Assembly (NCBI GenBank): GCA_964572685.1
Contig: CAZNFJ010000002.1
Location: 1 to 64,000 of the forward strand
DNA length: 64,000 nt
Reading direction: 5' to 3'
Source of the DNA: UBA2653 sp964572685
Lineage (GTDB): Bacteria > Pseudomonadota > Gammaproteobacteria > Legionellales > Legionellaceae
This document shows, piece by piece, positions 7,977 to 16,775 of the stretch. The position numbers and the translations under genes were made by a program. How positions within the stretch are numbered: the first letter of the stretch is position 1; each line of letters begins with the position of its first letter. The notes beneath the pieces are model-generated. The model saw only the letters and a list, made by a program, of their open reading frames with translations. It had not been told where the DNA came from and did not search any database.

Positions 7977-9326
7977 ATGAATAAACCAACACTCAATTCG
8001 TTACAAAAGATAATTGAAATAGGTATGGGAACATCATTATATCAAATCAGTTCCGCCACTTGTTCTGATTTTGGTCAAACACCCAATCAATGGGATATCT
8101 CCCAACATGATAAACGCATTCCTTCTATAGAAAATAAAGTTTCTGCATGGGAGACTATAGAAAATTATTTGCCTATTTTACAAAAAATGGGCATCAAACA
8201 TTTACGTTTTTCAGTGGAATGGAACTATATTGAACCCACGCCTGGACACTTCAATCCTAAAGCAATCTTGCATTATCGACAAATTATTCAAGCCTGCCTT
8301 CGTCATCACATCGAACCCATGCTAACCCTGTATCATTTCACTCAACCATTATGGTTTCAATTAAAAGGCGGATTTGAACAAGAGAAAAATATCAAGGATT
8401 TCCTTCGCTATGCGCAATTTGTTATCCAAGAGCTTTCAACTGATGTCAAAATCTGGTGTACTATCAATGAACCGGCAGTAGAGGCATTTACTGGGTATCT
8501 ATACGGTAAATTTCCCCCTTTTCAATTCTTGTCGTGGGATAAAGCAACTCTTGTACTCAAACATTTACTTCAAGCTCATGTAGAGTTGGTCGCTCGTTTA
8601 GAAAAACAAATCCAACATCAGCACTTAAAAATTGGTTTGGTTCATAATATTTTGCGCTTTCAAAGTCGCTCCTCATTAATTGATAAATATTTGACAAAGC
8701 CACTGACTGAATTTACTCATGATATTGTGATGCGCTTTATGACCGAAGGAAAATTGGACTATCGAAACATTCATTATCATGAGCCACGTTCGAAAGGAAA
8801 CTGTTGTTTTTTAAATATTTACGGAGATGTTCAAGTCGGTTACATGGGCCCCACTTGCAATAAAAACCAAAAAATGGGGGATATGTTTATAGCGGTCTAT
8901 CCTGAAAGCTATCATCAGGCCCTGGAACAAGCTAGAGAAATTAAAATGCCCGTTTATATCACTGAAACAGGTATTGCTGATGAGAAAGATGTGGTTCGAC
9001 CTCAATTTATCATTGAAATATTTCGATGCGTATTAACACAAATCTGCCTCGGTCAAGAAATCGAACGAATGTATTTTTGGACTTTCAAAGATAATTATGA
9101 ATGGCATTTTGGCCATAAAAAACATTTTGGTTTGTTTGATGAGTTTGATCAACCACGCCAAAGCGCATACCTATTAAGATGGATTATTAAAAACTTCCAG
9201 GAGATTTTAAAAAAAGAACAAGACACGCTCTTCATCATGGCACAATGGCAACAAATTCTCAATTTGGCTGAAGATAAAATTAAAATAAATCAACTTGATT
9301 TTTTTTCCAATGACTTTAATTTATGA
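7977..9326 (+). CDS. GH1-family glycoside hydrolase (beta-glucosidase-like)
   Basis: Retaining beta-glycosidase of family GH1, cytoplasmic (no signal peptide), 449 residues, the usual length. The acid/base glutamate is E165 in TINEP and the nucleophile is E330 in YITETG; the usual asparagine after the nucleophile (TENG) is replaced by threonine. Other landmarks are LRFSVEWNYIEP (about 74-85), LYHFTQPLWF (about 120-129) and the C-terminal YFWTFKDNYEWHFGHKKHFGLFDEF. The ribosome-binding site AAGGAAGAG lies in the last codons of the acyltransferase relic upstream, so the two genes were an operon. The sugar substrate cannot be read from the sequence; with its partner dead, its role may have changed. 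Confidence 0.9.
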   Translation: MNKPTLNSLQKIIEIGMGTSLYQISSATCSDFGQTPNQWDISQHDKRIPSIENKVSAWETIENYLPILQKMGIKHLRFSVEWNYIEPTPGHFNPKAILHYRQIIQACLRHHIEPMLTLYHFTQPLWFQLKGGFEQEKNIKDFLRYAQFVIQELSTDVKIWCTINEPAVEAFTGYLYGKFPPFQFLSWDKATLVLKHLLQAHVELVARLEKQIQHQHLKIGLVHNILRFQSRSSLIDKYLTKPLTEFTHDIVMRFMTEGKLDYRNIHYHEPRSKGNCCFLNIYGDVQVGYMGPTCNKNQKMGDMFIAVYPESYHQALEQAREIKMPVYITETGIADEKDVVRPQFIIEIFRCVLTQICLGQEIERMYFWTFKDNYEWHFGHKKHFGLFDEFDQPRQSAYLLRWIIKNFQEILKKEQDTLFIMAQWQQILNLAEDKIKINQLDFFSNDFNL

Positions 9327-9365
9327 TACTCTTTATTTCATCTTCATCTTTTTAGGTTGTTTTTA

Positions 9366-9587
9366 ATGCATCATTTTTTATGGATAGTATTCACATTGGT
9401 ACTCGCGGCTTGTTCGAATGTCAATTCCAAAGCGATAGAGTATCGTGAAGTTCACGTGGAACCTCACAAAAACCCTTTGCTTTTAGGCGATAATGCCACA
9501 AATATTGATGTGACGCCCGGGGAAAAAATCATCCCTATCAAAAATAAAAGAAAATTTGACTTTTTTTATGATAAAGCTGTTTCATAG
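9366..9587 (+). CDS. Small lipoprotein, 73 aa
   Basis: Short exported lipoprotein. The ATG at 9366 is chosen over a TTG at 9357 because the TTTAGG ribosome-binding site (9351-9356) is 9 bases upstream of it. The signal sequence HHFLWIVFTLVLAAC has a lipobox LAAC with the lipidated Cys at residue 16. The mature part is about 58 residues, polar, with no recognisable domain. The position (small lipoprotein after an unrelated enzyme, convergent with topA) gives no clue to function. Confidence 0.65.
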   Translation: MHHFLWIVFTLVLAACSNVNSKAIEYREVHVEPHKNPLLLGDNATNIDVTPGEKIIPIKNKRKFDFFYDKAVS

Positions 9588-9616
9588 AGAATCAAGACTT
9601 CTGATCCTCTATGAAA
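9580..9616. terminator. Hairpin between convergent genes, overlapping both gene ends
   Basis: TTTCATAGAG (9580-9589) is perfectly complementary to CTCTATGAAA (9607-9616), a 10-bp stem with a 17-base loop. It contains the TAG stop of the lipoprotein gene and the last codons of topA on the other strand. No long T-run follows on either side, so it is a likely but unproven two-way terminator. Confidence 0.5.
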
Positions 9617-11871
9617 TCACACTCTGTTTGAGGGCAAACCAATTGTTCACCTGCTCTTTTAGTCACTTTTAACGTTAAAATCGGCCAATGACATTTGGGG
9701 CAACTCTGATGGACAGGTGCATTCCACAATGCGTATTTACACTTTGGATATCCTGAACAAGAATAAAAAATTCGTCCCTTGCGAGATTTCCGTTTCAAAA
9801 TTGTATGAGATAGACATACTGGACAAGTCACCCCAGTATCTTCAGGTTTTTCCAATGGCTCAATAAAATTACAATCGGGATATCGACTACAACCCACAAA
9901 TAGGCCATATTTTCCACGCTTAATTTGTAAAGGTGCTGTACAAGTCGGACATTCTCTATCTAAATTTTTAACCTCAGGCTCAGCGGTCGGTGTATTCGTT
10001 GGCAAATCACCAGTATAATCACATTCCGGATAAGCGGTGCAACCAATGAAACGTCCACGCTTTCCTAAACGAATGGCCAATGGTTTACTACATTTAGGAC
10101 AGTTTTCATGTAACTCTTCGGTGGTCACATCTTTTCTTTTAACCGATTGATCAATACTTTCAACTTGGGTCGAAAATGGTTTCCAAAATTCCTCTAATAC
10201 AGGAATCCATTCTTCTTCACCTCGTGAAATAGCATCCAGTTTGTTTTCAAGACTTGCTGTAAATTGATAATCGACGTAATTATTGAAATAATTCGTCAAG
10301 AAATGACTGACGATTCGACCAACATCTGTTGGAATAAAACGTTTTTTATCAACCAATACATAATTTCGCTGTTGTAAAGTATGAATAATACTTGCGTATG
10401 TTGAAGGTCGCCCTATTTCAAATTCTTCTAAAGCTTTAACAAGGCTTGCTTCTGAATAACGCGCAGGCGGTTCAGTGTGGTGTTCCTCTACATCAATGGT
10501 CTTTAATGGGATTTTTTCACCCACTTCCAATTCGGGTAGGAGTGTTTGTGCCTCATCATCTGTTTTATCATCTTGTCCTTCTTCATAAACAGATAAAAAC
10601 CCTGGAAAAGAGATTTGAGAACCATTGGCTCGGAATTGATCTTGAGGACTTGTTTGCAAATCCACAGCGACGGTATCTAAACGAGCTGAAGCCATTTGAC
10701 TGGCCATGGTGCGCTGCCAAATCAATTGATACAACTTGCGTTGATCGGGGCTTAAAAAAGATTTTAATGCTTCAGGTGTACGCTCAATATCTGTAGGCCG
10801 AATAGCTTCATGAGCCTCTTGCGCATTTTTTGATTTGGTTTTGTAAAATCTGGGAGTATCTGGGCAAAAAGATGCACCATAACGTTTAGTAATCAAATCA
10901 CGAATTGCACTCAAAGCTTCCGATGCCAAATTCACGGAGTCGGTTCGCATATAAGTAATCAAACCGCTGGTACCGTTGCCAATATCTATCCCTTCATACA
11001 ATTGTTGAGCTATTTGCATGGTTTTACGGGCAGTAAACCCTAGTTTTCGTGCCGCATCCTGTTGCAAGGAAGCAGTGATGAAAGGAGGTGAAGGATGACG
11101 TAATCGCTCTTTTTTTGAAACGTTGATCACCTCAAGAAAACCTTGAGCTCTTTCCAATAATGCATCACGAGCAAGTTCTGCTTGTTTGGCATCAGCCCAG
11201 TAAAATTGATCCAGTTTTGTCTGATTCCAATGGGTTAAGCGTGCCACAAACTTCTTTTGCTTCTTTTTACAATCAGCCAAAAGATACCAGTAAGCCTGGC
11301 TTTGAAACTTTTCGATTTCTTCTTCACGCTCAACAATCAAACGTAAAGCGGGACTTTGTACACGCCCTGCTGATAATCCACGTCTGACTTTTTTCCAAAG
11401 TAAAGGCGATAAATTAAAGCCAACCAAATAATCCAACGCTCGACGAGCTTGTTGGGCATTGACCAAATGCATGGCAACATCTCGCGGATTTTCAATGGCT
11501 TCTTTCACCGCTTGCTTGGTGATTTCATAAAAAACAACTCGATGTACAGCTTTATCTTTAATTAAACCTTTTTCTTGCATTAAATTCAGAACATGCCAGG
11601 ATATCGCTTCACCTTCACGATCGGGGTCAGTTGCCAAATATAAGGTATCTGCTTTTTTAAGCGCTTTAGCAATCGCCTCAACATGGCGACTATTGCGTTC
11701 AATAACGGCATACGTCATTTCAAAATGATTATCAGGTTTCACAGAACCCTTTTTGGCAGGTAAATCACAAACATGACCATATGAAGCCAATACAGTAAAA
11801 TCTTTACCTAAATATTTTTCAATGGTCTTCGCCTTGGCAGGCGACTCCACAATTACCAAATTCTTTGTCAT
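9592..11871 (-). CDS. topA: DNA topoisomerase I
   Basis: Type IA topoisomerase that relaxes negative supercoils. The 759-residue protein has the TOPRIM domain at its N-terminus (VIVESPAKAKTIEKYLG, later LATDPDREGEAISWH near 80-95), the catalytic tyrosine in GLITYMRTDS at about residue 310, and four C-terminal zinc-ribbon repeats of Cys4 type (CPKC...CTAYPEC, CPTC...CSRYPDC, CPVC...CSGYPKC, CPKC...CPQTEC). It is about 100 residues shorter than E. coli TopA (865), mainly at the C-terminus. It is downstream of smg and dprA on the same strand, the conserved dprA-smg-topA order. Confidence 0.97.
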   Translation of the reverse strand: MTKNLVIVESPAKAKTIEKYLGKDFTVLASYGHVCDLPAKKGSVKPDNHFEMTYAVIERNSRHVEAIAKALKKADTLYLATDPDREGEAISWHVLNLMQEKGLIKDKAVHRVVFYEITKQAVKEAIENPRDVAMHLVNAQQARRALDYLVGFNLSPLLWKKVRRGLSAGRVQSPALRLIVEREEEIEKFQSQAYWYLLADCKKKQKKFVARLTHWNQTKLDQFYWADAKQAELARDALLERAQGFLEVINVSKKERLRHPSPPFITASLQQDAARKLGFTARKTMQIAQQLYEGIDIGNGTSGLITYMRTDSVNLASEALSAIRDLITKRYGASFCPDTPRFYKTKSKNAQEAHEAIRPTDIERTPEALKSFLSPDQRKLYQLIWQRTMASQMASARLDTVAVDLQTSPQDQFRANGSQISFPGFLSVYEEGQDDKTDDEAQTLLPELEVGEKIPLKTIDVEEHHTEPPARYSEASLVKALEEFEIGRPSTYASIIHTLQQRNYVLVDKKRFIPTDVGRIVSHFLTNYFNNYVDYQFTASLENKLDAISRGEEEWIPVLEEFWKPFSTQVESIDQSVKRKDVTTEELHENCPKCSKPLAIRLGKRGRFIGCTAYPECDYTGDLPTNTPTAEPEVKNLDRECPTCTAPLQIKRGKYGLFVGCSRYPDCNFIEPLEKPEDTGVTCPVCLSHTILKRKSRKGRIFYSCSGYPKCKYALWNAPVHQSCPKCHWPILTLKVTKRAGEQLVCPQTECDFIEDQKS

Positions 11872-11884
11872 TATTTCTCCATTT

Positions 11885-12319
11885 TTAATGCATGGTGATT
11901 AGCGAAGTCTCCACATCATAAGCAAACTCAAGCATCAAAATATCTTTAAAAGATACACTGTCGAGTAAGACCTGACGAATAATATGTTTAAGTTCTTCAA
12001 TGCACATAAACCGAATCGGGGCTTCCAAAACCATATTCATCACATGTTCGAATTGTTCTGAAGTTAGCATATGAGTATGCATCAAGCGCATCAAAAATTG
12101 TAATGCAGGTTTTGTAAATTTAGATTGTTCCAAACGGGTTAGAACACGAGTTCCCCATTCCGATGGATGATCAAACACAGCTAAAGTGTCAACTGAATCG
12201 AAATTTGATGTCTCCATATCATTTTCAAGCGCTGACTCCAGAAATTTTTGCTGTAATTTCATTTGTGTCAAGGTTTGCTCAAAAAGTGACAGTAACATCG
12301 CAAAAAATTGATCATTCAT
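11885..12319 (-). CDS. smg: Smg family protein (DUF494)
   Basis: Small helical protein of the Smg/DUF494 family, 144 residues (157 in E. coli). The C-terminal part EELKHIIRQVLLDSV...DILMLEFAYDVE corresponds to the conserved end of Smg (EDLKWVILMVLFN...ELLFEV). Identification rests strongly on position: it starts by a 4-base overlap with the dprA stop and ends 13 bases before topA, the arrangement found widely in gammaproteobacteria. Its function is unknown. Confidence 0.85.
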   Translation of the reverse strand: MNDQFFAMLLSLFEQTLTQMKLQQKFLESALENDMETSNFDSVDTLAVFDHPSEWGTRVLTRLEQSKFTKPALQFLMRLMHTHMLTSEQFEHVMNMVLEAPIRFMCIEELKHIIRQVLLDSVSFKDILMLEFAYDVETSLITMH

Positions 12320-13200
12320 ACAAACACCTCATTTTGATAAGATTGCACACACTGCAATACTTCTTGATGACTCATGACCAGTCGAGCACCTTGTTGAATC
12401 AAGCGGTGACAACCCATCGATTGCAGAGAATGAACAGGACCAGGCACCACCAAAACATCTCTATTTTGTTCGACTGCATGTCGAGCGGTGATCAAGGTTC
12501 CACTCTTTTCTGTTGATTCAATGACCAATGTGGACAAAGCCAATCCACTTATTATACGATTTCTTTGGGGGAAATGTCCAGCTTTTGGTAAAAAATTTAA
12601 AGGAAATTCGCTCAAAAGCAAACCAGTCTCCATCATTTTCAAGCCCAAAGCTCGATTTCGAGATGGATAAATACCATTCAAACCATTCCCCAAAACAGCA
12701 ATGGTCGGTCGATTCTGCTGCACACATGCTTGATGCACCAAGGTATCGACACCAATGGCTAGACCACTCACTAAAGTCAAACCGGAAGAAGATAAAGAAA
12801 AACTCCAGTCATAAGCGATTTTTTTTCCATAGTCCGTCGGATTTCGAGTACCAACGATACTCAATAATGATGATTGCAAAACGCTGACTTGTCCCTTGAG
12901 ATATAAAACAGGTGGCGGATCCGCTATCTGTCTAAGTAATGGCGGATATAATTCATCCGCAAAAGTTAACAGATGATGATCCTTTATTTCAGACCATCGA
13001 CGCGTCGCTTCGACACCCTCCCAGTTCAAATGATTGATAGCCTTCACCAAAGCAACAGGTAAAGGAATCTTTAGTTTATTTTGATTAACTTCATTTAATA
13101 ATTCTTGTAAACAAGGCCAATGAAATAATAATCTTTGAATAGTTCGAGGTCCTATGCCTGGCTGAAGATGCAAGGCTAAAATAATATCTGAATTGTCCAT
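12316..13200 (-). CDS. dprA: DNA-processing protein DprA (Smf)
   Basis: DprA binds incoming single-stranded DNA during transformation and loads RecA. Reading from ATG at 13200 the product has about 294 residues: an N-terminal helical SAM-like part starting DIILALHLQPGIGPRTIQRLL, then the Rossmann-like core with LLSIVGTRNPTDYG, LVSGLAIGVDTLVHQA, IAVLGNGLNGIYPSRN, FPQRNRIISGLALSTLVIE and SGTLITARHAVEQNRDVLVVPG. The frame is open to 13278, but that would overlap def; 13224 is another possible start. The protein stops soon after the core, so the C-terminal winged-helix (DML1-like) domain of many DprA proteins is absent. It overlaps smg by 4 bases. Confidence 0.92.
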   Translation of the reverse strand: MDNSDIILALHLQPGIGPRTIQRLLFHWPCLQELLNEVNQNKLKIPLPVALVKAINHLNWEGVEATRRWSEIKDHHLLTFADELYPPLLRQIADPPPVLYLKGQVSVLQSSLLSIVGTRNPTDYGKKIAYDWSFSLSSSGLTLVSGLAIGVDTLVHQACVQQNRPTIAVLGNGLNGIYPSRNRALGLKMMETGLLLSEFPLNFLPKAGHFPQRNRIISGLALSTLVIESTEKSGTLITARHAVEQNRDVLVVPGPVHSLQSMGCHRLIQQGARLVMSHQEVLQCVQSYQNEVFV

Positions 13201-13214
13201 GATGGTTGAAAACT

Positions 13215-13244
13215 TTGCTGTCATTTGCAAAAATATGGTATGAT
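13215..13244 (+). promoter_or_regulatory. Extended -10 promoter for def-fmt-rsmB
   Basis: TTGCTG (13215-13220), 18-base spacer ending in TGG, then TATGAT (13239-13244), giving an extended -10 (TGGTATGAT). It lies 32 bases upstream of def and in the divergent gap with dprA. Confidence 0.55.
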
Positions 13245-13276
13245 CATAACCTGATTTAATCTTTTTTGAAATAACC

Positions 13277-13780
13277 ATGGCCTTACTTCAGATTTTATAT
13301 CTTCCCGATGAAAGACTTCGAAAAACATCTGTCCCTATTAATGTTTTTGATGATGCCTTACAAACATTGATTGATGACATGTTTGAAACTATGTATGATG
13401 CCAGTGGTGTAGGTCTTGCAGCGCCTCAGATAGGTATGAATATTCAATTATCTGTCGTCGATGTCAGTCCTGAACGCAATGAACGTCAAGTTTTTATTAA
13501 TCCTGAAATCATTGCTAAATCGGGTAAAGAAAAATTCAAAGAAGGCTGTTTATCTGTTCCGGGTGCCCTTGAAATTGTCGAACGCGCCAAACAAATCACC
13601 GTCAAAGCGCTGGATAGACATGGACAACCTTTTCAAATCGAATGCGATGGTCTTTTGGCAGAATGCTTACAACATGAAATTGATCATTTAAACGGAAAAC
13701 TGTTTATTGATTTATTATCGCCTATCAAACGGGAAAGAGCCCGAAAAGATCTTGAAAAATATTTACGCTCAAAACAATAA
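13277..13780 (+). CDS. def: Peptide deformylase
   Basis: Removes the formyl group from the N-terminal methionine of new proteins; metal-dependent. The 167-residue product has all three family motifs: GVGLAAPQIG (44-53), EGCLS (89-93) and HEIDH (133-137). Metal ligands are C91, H133 and H137, and E134 is the catalytic base. Length matches E. coli Def (169). It is the first gene of def-fmt-rsmB; fmt starts 7 bases after it. Confidence 0.97.
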   Translation: MALLQILYLPDERLRKTSVPINVFDDALQTLIDDMFETMYDASGVGLAAPQIGMNIQLSVVDVSPERNERQVFINPEIIAKSGKEKFKEGCLSVPGALEIVERAKQITVKALDRHGQPFQIECDGLLAECLQHEIDHLNGKLFIDLLSPIKRERARKDLEKYLRSKQ

Positions 13781-13787
13781 AAAATTT

Positions 13788-14735
13788 ATGAAACCTTTAA
13801 AAATTATTTTTGCGGGAACGCCCGCTTTTGCACTTCCCTCTCTTCAGGCACTCTATGCTGCCGGACACGAGATTGTTGCCGTATATACACAACCCGATAG
13901 ACCTGCCGGCCGAGGACAAAAACTACAAGCCAGCATCATTAAAACCTGGGCTTTAGAAAAAAATCTACCTGTTTTTCAGCCTGAAACATTAAAAAATATC
14001 GACATACAAAAACAAATTCAATCCCATCAAGCCGATGTTATGGTAGTTGTGGCTTATGGTCTAATTTTACCCAAAGCAGTACTTGAAATGCCACGTTTGG
14101 GTTGTATCAATGTTCATGGCTCCATTCTTCCCAAATGGCGAGGGGCAGCACCAGTGCAATATGCTATTCTATCCGGGGATAAAGAAACCGGAGTCACCAT
14201 TATGCAAATGGATATTGGCATGGATACTGGTGATATTCTACAAATCATACCTTATACCATTTTGGCACATGACACTTCAGAATCTCTGATGCACCATTTA
14301 TCCCATCTGGCACCTCCTGCATTATTAGATACATTAGAAAAACTCGATAATGGTCAAATTCAAGCCAAAGTACAAGATGACAGTCTTGCCACCTATGCCA
14401 ATAAAATCAATAAAACAGATGCAAAAATTAATTGGCAGCAACCTGCAAAAATCATCGATTGTCAAATTCGGGGCTATTATCCGTGGCCGATTGCCTATAC
14501 TGAATTTGAAAATCAAGTTATTAAAATTCATCAGGCACGTCTTTTAAAAGGGCAAAAAAGTTCAGCCCCACCAGGCACCATTTTGAATTTTCTGGAAGAT
14601 GAAGTCCATATTGCTGCTCTTGATGACATTTTAGCGATATCGGTTTGGCAATTTCCCAACATGAAAAAAATGTCTTTAAAAGATTGGCAAAATGGTCATC
14701 AGCATATGTTACCTCTAGGCAGTCTATTGTCATGA
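13788..14735 (+). CDS. fmt: Methionyl-tRNA formyltransferase
   Basis: Formylates Met-tRNA(fMet) with 10-formyl-tetrahydrofolate. From ATG 13788 the product has 315 residues, as in E. coli. Catalytic residues N108 and H110 lie in INVHGSILPKWRGAAP, with D146 in MDIGMDTGDI; the tRNA-contact loop DRPAGRGQKL is at about 37-46. The frame is open upstream into def, but this ATG gives the family N-terminus MKPLKIIFAGTPAFA. The stop overlaps the rsmB start (ATGA at 14732-14735). Confidence 0.97.
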   Translation: MKPLKIIFAGTPAFALPSLQALYAAGHEIVAVYTQPDRPAGRGQKLQASIIKTWALEKNLPVFQPETLKNIDIQKQIQSHQADVMVVVAYGLILPKAVLEMPRLGCINVHGSILPKWRGAAPVQYAILSGDKETGVTIMQMDIGMDTGDILQIIPYTILAHDTSESLMHHLSHLAPPALLDTLEKLDNGQIQAKVQDDSLATYANKINKTDAKINWQQPAKIIDCQIRGYYPWPIAYTEFENQVIKIHQARLLKGQKSSAPPGTILNFLEDEVHIAALDDILAISVWQFPNMKKMSLKDWQNGHQHMLPLGSLLS

Positions 14736-15988
14736 TCGTCTCTTATCGGCAATTGGCCCTGCAGGGATTACTTGAACTAATCCAAGACCATCCTTTGCCT
14801 TCGAAATTCTCTGATTGGCCACCAGCTGCAAAACATCTATTACTACAAACTTGTCGTTTTTATCATCAACTAGAATGTATTGCTCATCATTTGATGCCAA
14901 AAAAACCCAAGGATAAACTGGTATGGTGCGCTATCATATTAGGGTTATGTGAACTGCATATACTTCATAAGGCCGAACATGCTGTCATCAACGAAATGGT
15001 CAATCTGGTCAAAAAAAATAAATTTCAATCTGCAAGTGGATTTACCAATGCTATTTTAAGAAAATCCATTCGTGAAAAAATAACATGGCAGCTTGATCTT
15101 TCTAAAAAAGATGATTTTCAGTTTAGTCATCCCCAATGGTTCATCCAAAAAATCAAATCGGATTGGTCACAAGACTGGCAAGCTATCCTTTTGGCCAATA
15201 ATGAACATCCTCCCATGACCCTTCGAGTCAATGCATCAAAAATAAATAGAGATGAATATTTGACAAATATTCCTCATGCAAAAGCTACTTCACTATCACC
15301 ACAAGGAATTGTTCTTGACGAGGCGACTCATATTGAAGAATTACCCGGTTTTCATGAAGGGATGATTTCTGTGCAAGATGAAGCAGCCCAATTAGCCGCT
15401 TTGCTATTAAAAGTGCAAGATGATCACCGGATTTTGGATGCTTGTGCTGCTCCCGGTGGAAAAACCAGTCATATTCTAGAAACGAGTCATCCCAAAGCCT
15501 GTATCGCCATTGAACTACAAGAAAGGCGATTTAAAAAACTTAAAAAAACTTTTGAAAGACTAGAACTTCAACCCTCTTGCCTATTGGCTGATGCCAGTCA
15601 ACCCAGCAGTTGGTGGGATGGCCTGCCATTCGATAGAATATTAATTGATGCCCCCTGCTCAGGTACCGGCGTCATTCGACGACACCCAGATATCAAATTA
15701 AGACGTTCAGAACAAAATCTGTATATTAATCTCGATATCCAACAAAAGTTATTAGAAAATCTTTGGCCATTACTCAAGACCAATGGTCTTTTATTATATG
15801 CCACCTGTTCGATTTTACCGGAAGAAAATGAACAACAAATCACTCATTTCATGAAAAACCACCCAGAAGCTCTCTCTTTACCGATTGATTTACCCGTAGG
15901 CATTCAACAACAATATGGTTTACAACTATTGCCAGGAATGCTTAATATGGATGGTTTTTATTACTGTCTTCTACAAAAGAAAAATTAA
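14732..15988 (+). CDS. rsmB: 16S rRNA m5C967 methyltransferase RsmB
   Basis: SAM-dependent methyltransferase that makes 5-methylcytosine at position 967 of 16S rRNA. The 418-residue protein has an N-terminal NusB-like RNA-binding domain (about 1-140) and a C-terminal Rossmann domain with ILDACAAPGGKTSHILE for SAM binding, the catalytic cysteine C359 in ATCSILPEENE and C309 in DAPCSGTG. The start at 14732 overlaps the fmt stop by 4 bases; the frame is open further upstream but with no family sequence. The fmt-rsmB arrangement is conserved in gammaproteobacteria. Confidence 0.96.
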   Translation: MIVSYRQLALQGLLELIQDHPLPSKFSDWPPAAKHLLLQTCRFYHQLECIAHHLMPKKPKDKLVWCAIILGLCELHILHKAEHAVINEMVNLVKKNKFQSASGFTNAILRKSIREKITWQLDLSKKDDFQFSHPQWFIQKIKSDWSQDWQAILLANNEHPPMTLRVNASKINRDEYLTNIPHAKATSLSPQGIVLDEATHIEELPGFHEGMISVQDEAAQLAALLLKVQDDHRILDACAAPGGKTSHILETSHPKACIAIELQERRFKKLKKTFERLELQPSCLLADASQPSSWWDGLPFDRILIDAPCSGTGVIRRHPDIKLRRSEQNLYINLDIQQKLLENLWPLLKTNGLLLYATCSILPEENEQQITHFMKNHPEALSLPIDLPVGIQQQYGLQLLPGMLNMDGFYYCLLQKKN

Positions 15989-16049
15989 ATATCGCTAACT
16001 TCTTTTCAATTCATAAAATATCAGCTATATTTTTTTATTTCAATTATTT

Positions 16050-16553
16050 ATGAAAACTCAAATCATCGGCGTGATGGCCTGCGATCCAAATGGCCTTATT
16101 GGTAGCACTCAAGTTGAAGAACTGCCCTGGCATTATCCAGAAGATACTAAATTCTGGAAAAGTCTTGTTAAAGATAAACCTTTACTCATGGGTTATGATA
16201 CCTTTCAAAAATTAACTCTGGATTGGATAGATAGTCATCCAATAGGCGTATTATCCAAGTATCACCAAAGCCCTGATCCTAGGGTTCATTTTTTTAATTC
16301 GATTGAAACACTCTTACAATCAAGTTTTTTTCTAAGTACTGGATTATTCTATCACCTGGGTGGCGCCAAAACCATGAATCTTTTTCTAGAGACTGGACTC
16401 ATTGACGAGTTTTATCTCACTGAAATTAAAAAAGTGCATGAAGGTGATATCTTCCTTAATATAAAAAACATTCAAAAATGGCCTACGGAATGCATTCTAG
16501 AAAACCATGATTTTAGGATTATGCACTATAAAAATATTTCAAGAAAAATCTAG
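16050..16553 (+). CDS. Dihydrofolate reductase-like protein (divergent FolA)
   Basis: 167-residue DHFR fold, probably reducing dihydrofolate to tetrahydrofolate. Visible motifs are IIGVMACDPNGLIG (5-18), LPWHYPEDTKFWKSL with the active-site aspartate in PED, PLLMGYDTF and HLGGAKTMNLFLETGLIDEFYLTEI. Compared with classical FolA (MGRxTWES) the basic residue after MG that contacts the 2'-phosphate of NADPH is tyrosine, and the protein is shorter in the middle. It could instead be a RibD C-terminal-type reductase. It stands alone between rsmB and a transposase scrap. Confidence 0.75.
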   Translation: MKTQIIGVMACDPNGLIGSTQVEELPWHYPEDTKFWKSLVKDKPLLMGYDTFQKLTLDWIDSHPIGVLSKYHQSPDPRVHFFNSIETLLQSSFFLSTGLFYHLGGAKTMNLFLETGLIDEFYLTEIKKVHEGDIFLNIKNIQKWPTECILENHDFRIMHYKNISRKI

Positions 16554-16597
16554 CGGCTATTGACATTTAACACAGGCAACGATAAAAACGTAAATAT

Positions 16598-16730
16598 CTA
16601 GGCTACAACGAATTCATAATTTCGGTTTAATTTATCGAACCTTTTAGCAATTCCTCTAAAACGTTTTATTCTTGCAAATAAACTCTCAACCAAGTGTCGA
16701 AATTTGCAAAAGTTCTACTCGATATCGATG
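16598..16730 (-). mobile_element. IS5-type transposase remnant
   Basis: On the minus strand, codons from about 16714 down to a TAG at 16598-16600 read NFCKFRHLVESLFARIKRFRGIAKRFDKLNRNYEFVVA (split here: KFRHLVESLFARIKRFRGI then AKRFDKLNRNYEFVVA), matching the conserved end of IS5-family DDE transposases (HLVEN-FARIKHFRxIATRYDKL). An in-frame TAG at 16715-16717 interrupts it upstream, and a one-base shift near the end would continue the family sequence. No start, inverted repeat or rest of the element remains. Confidence 0.75.
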
Positions 16731-16775
16731 CAAACCTGATTTCCCCACTTTAAAAGAGAAATCAGGTATTAATGA

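Noticed and set aside
9446..9462. CACGTG-centred sequence with a right half like a parS site
   Set aside because: Only the right half (GAAC) fits the parS consensus; the left half does not, and it lies inside a coding region far from parB.
12163..12516. 117-codon plus-strand open frame opposite smg and dprA
   Set aside because: Antisense shadow of two well-supported genes with no ribosome-binding site or family similarity.
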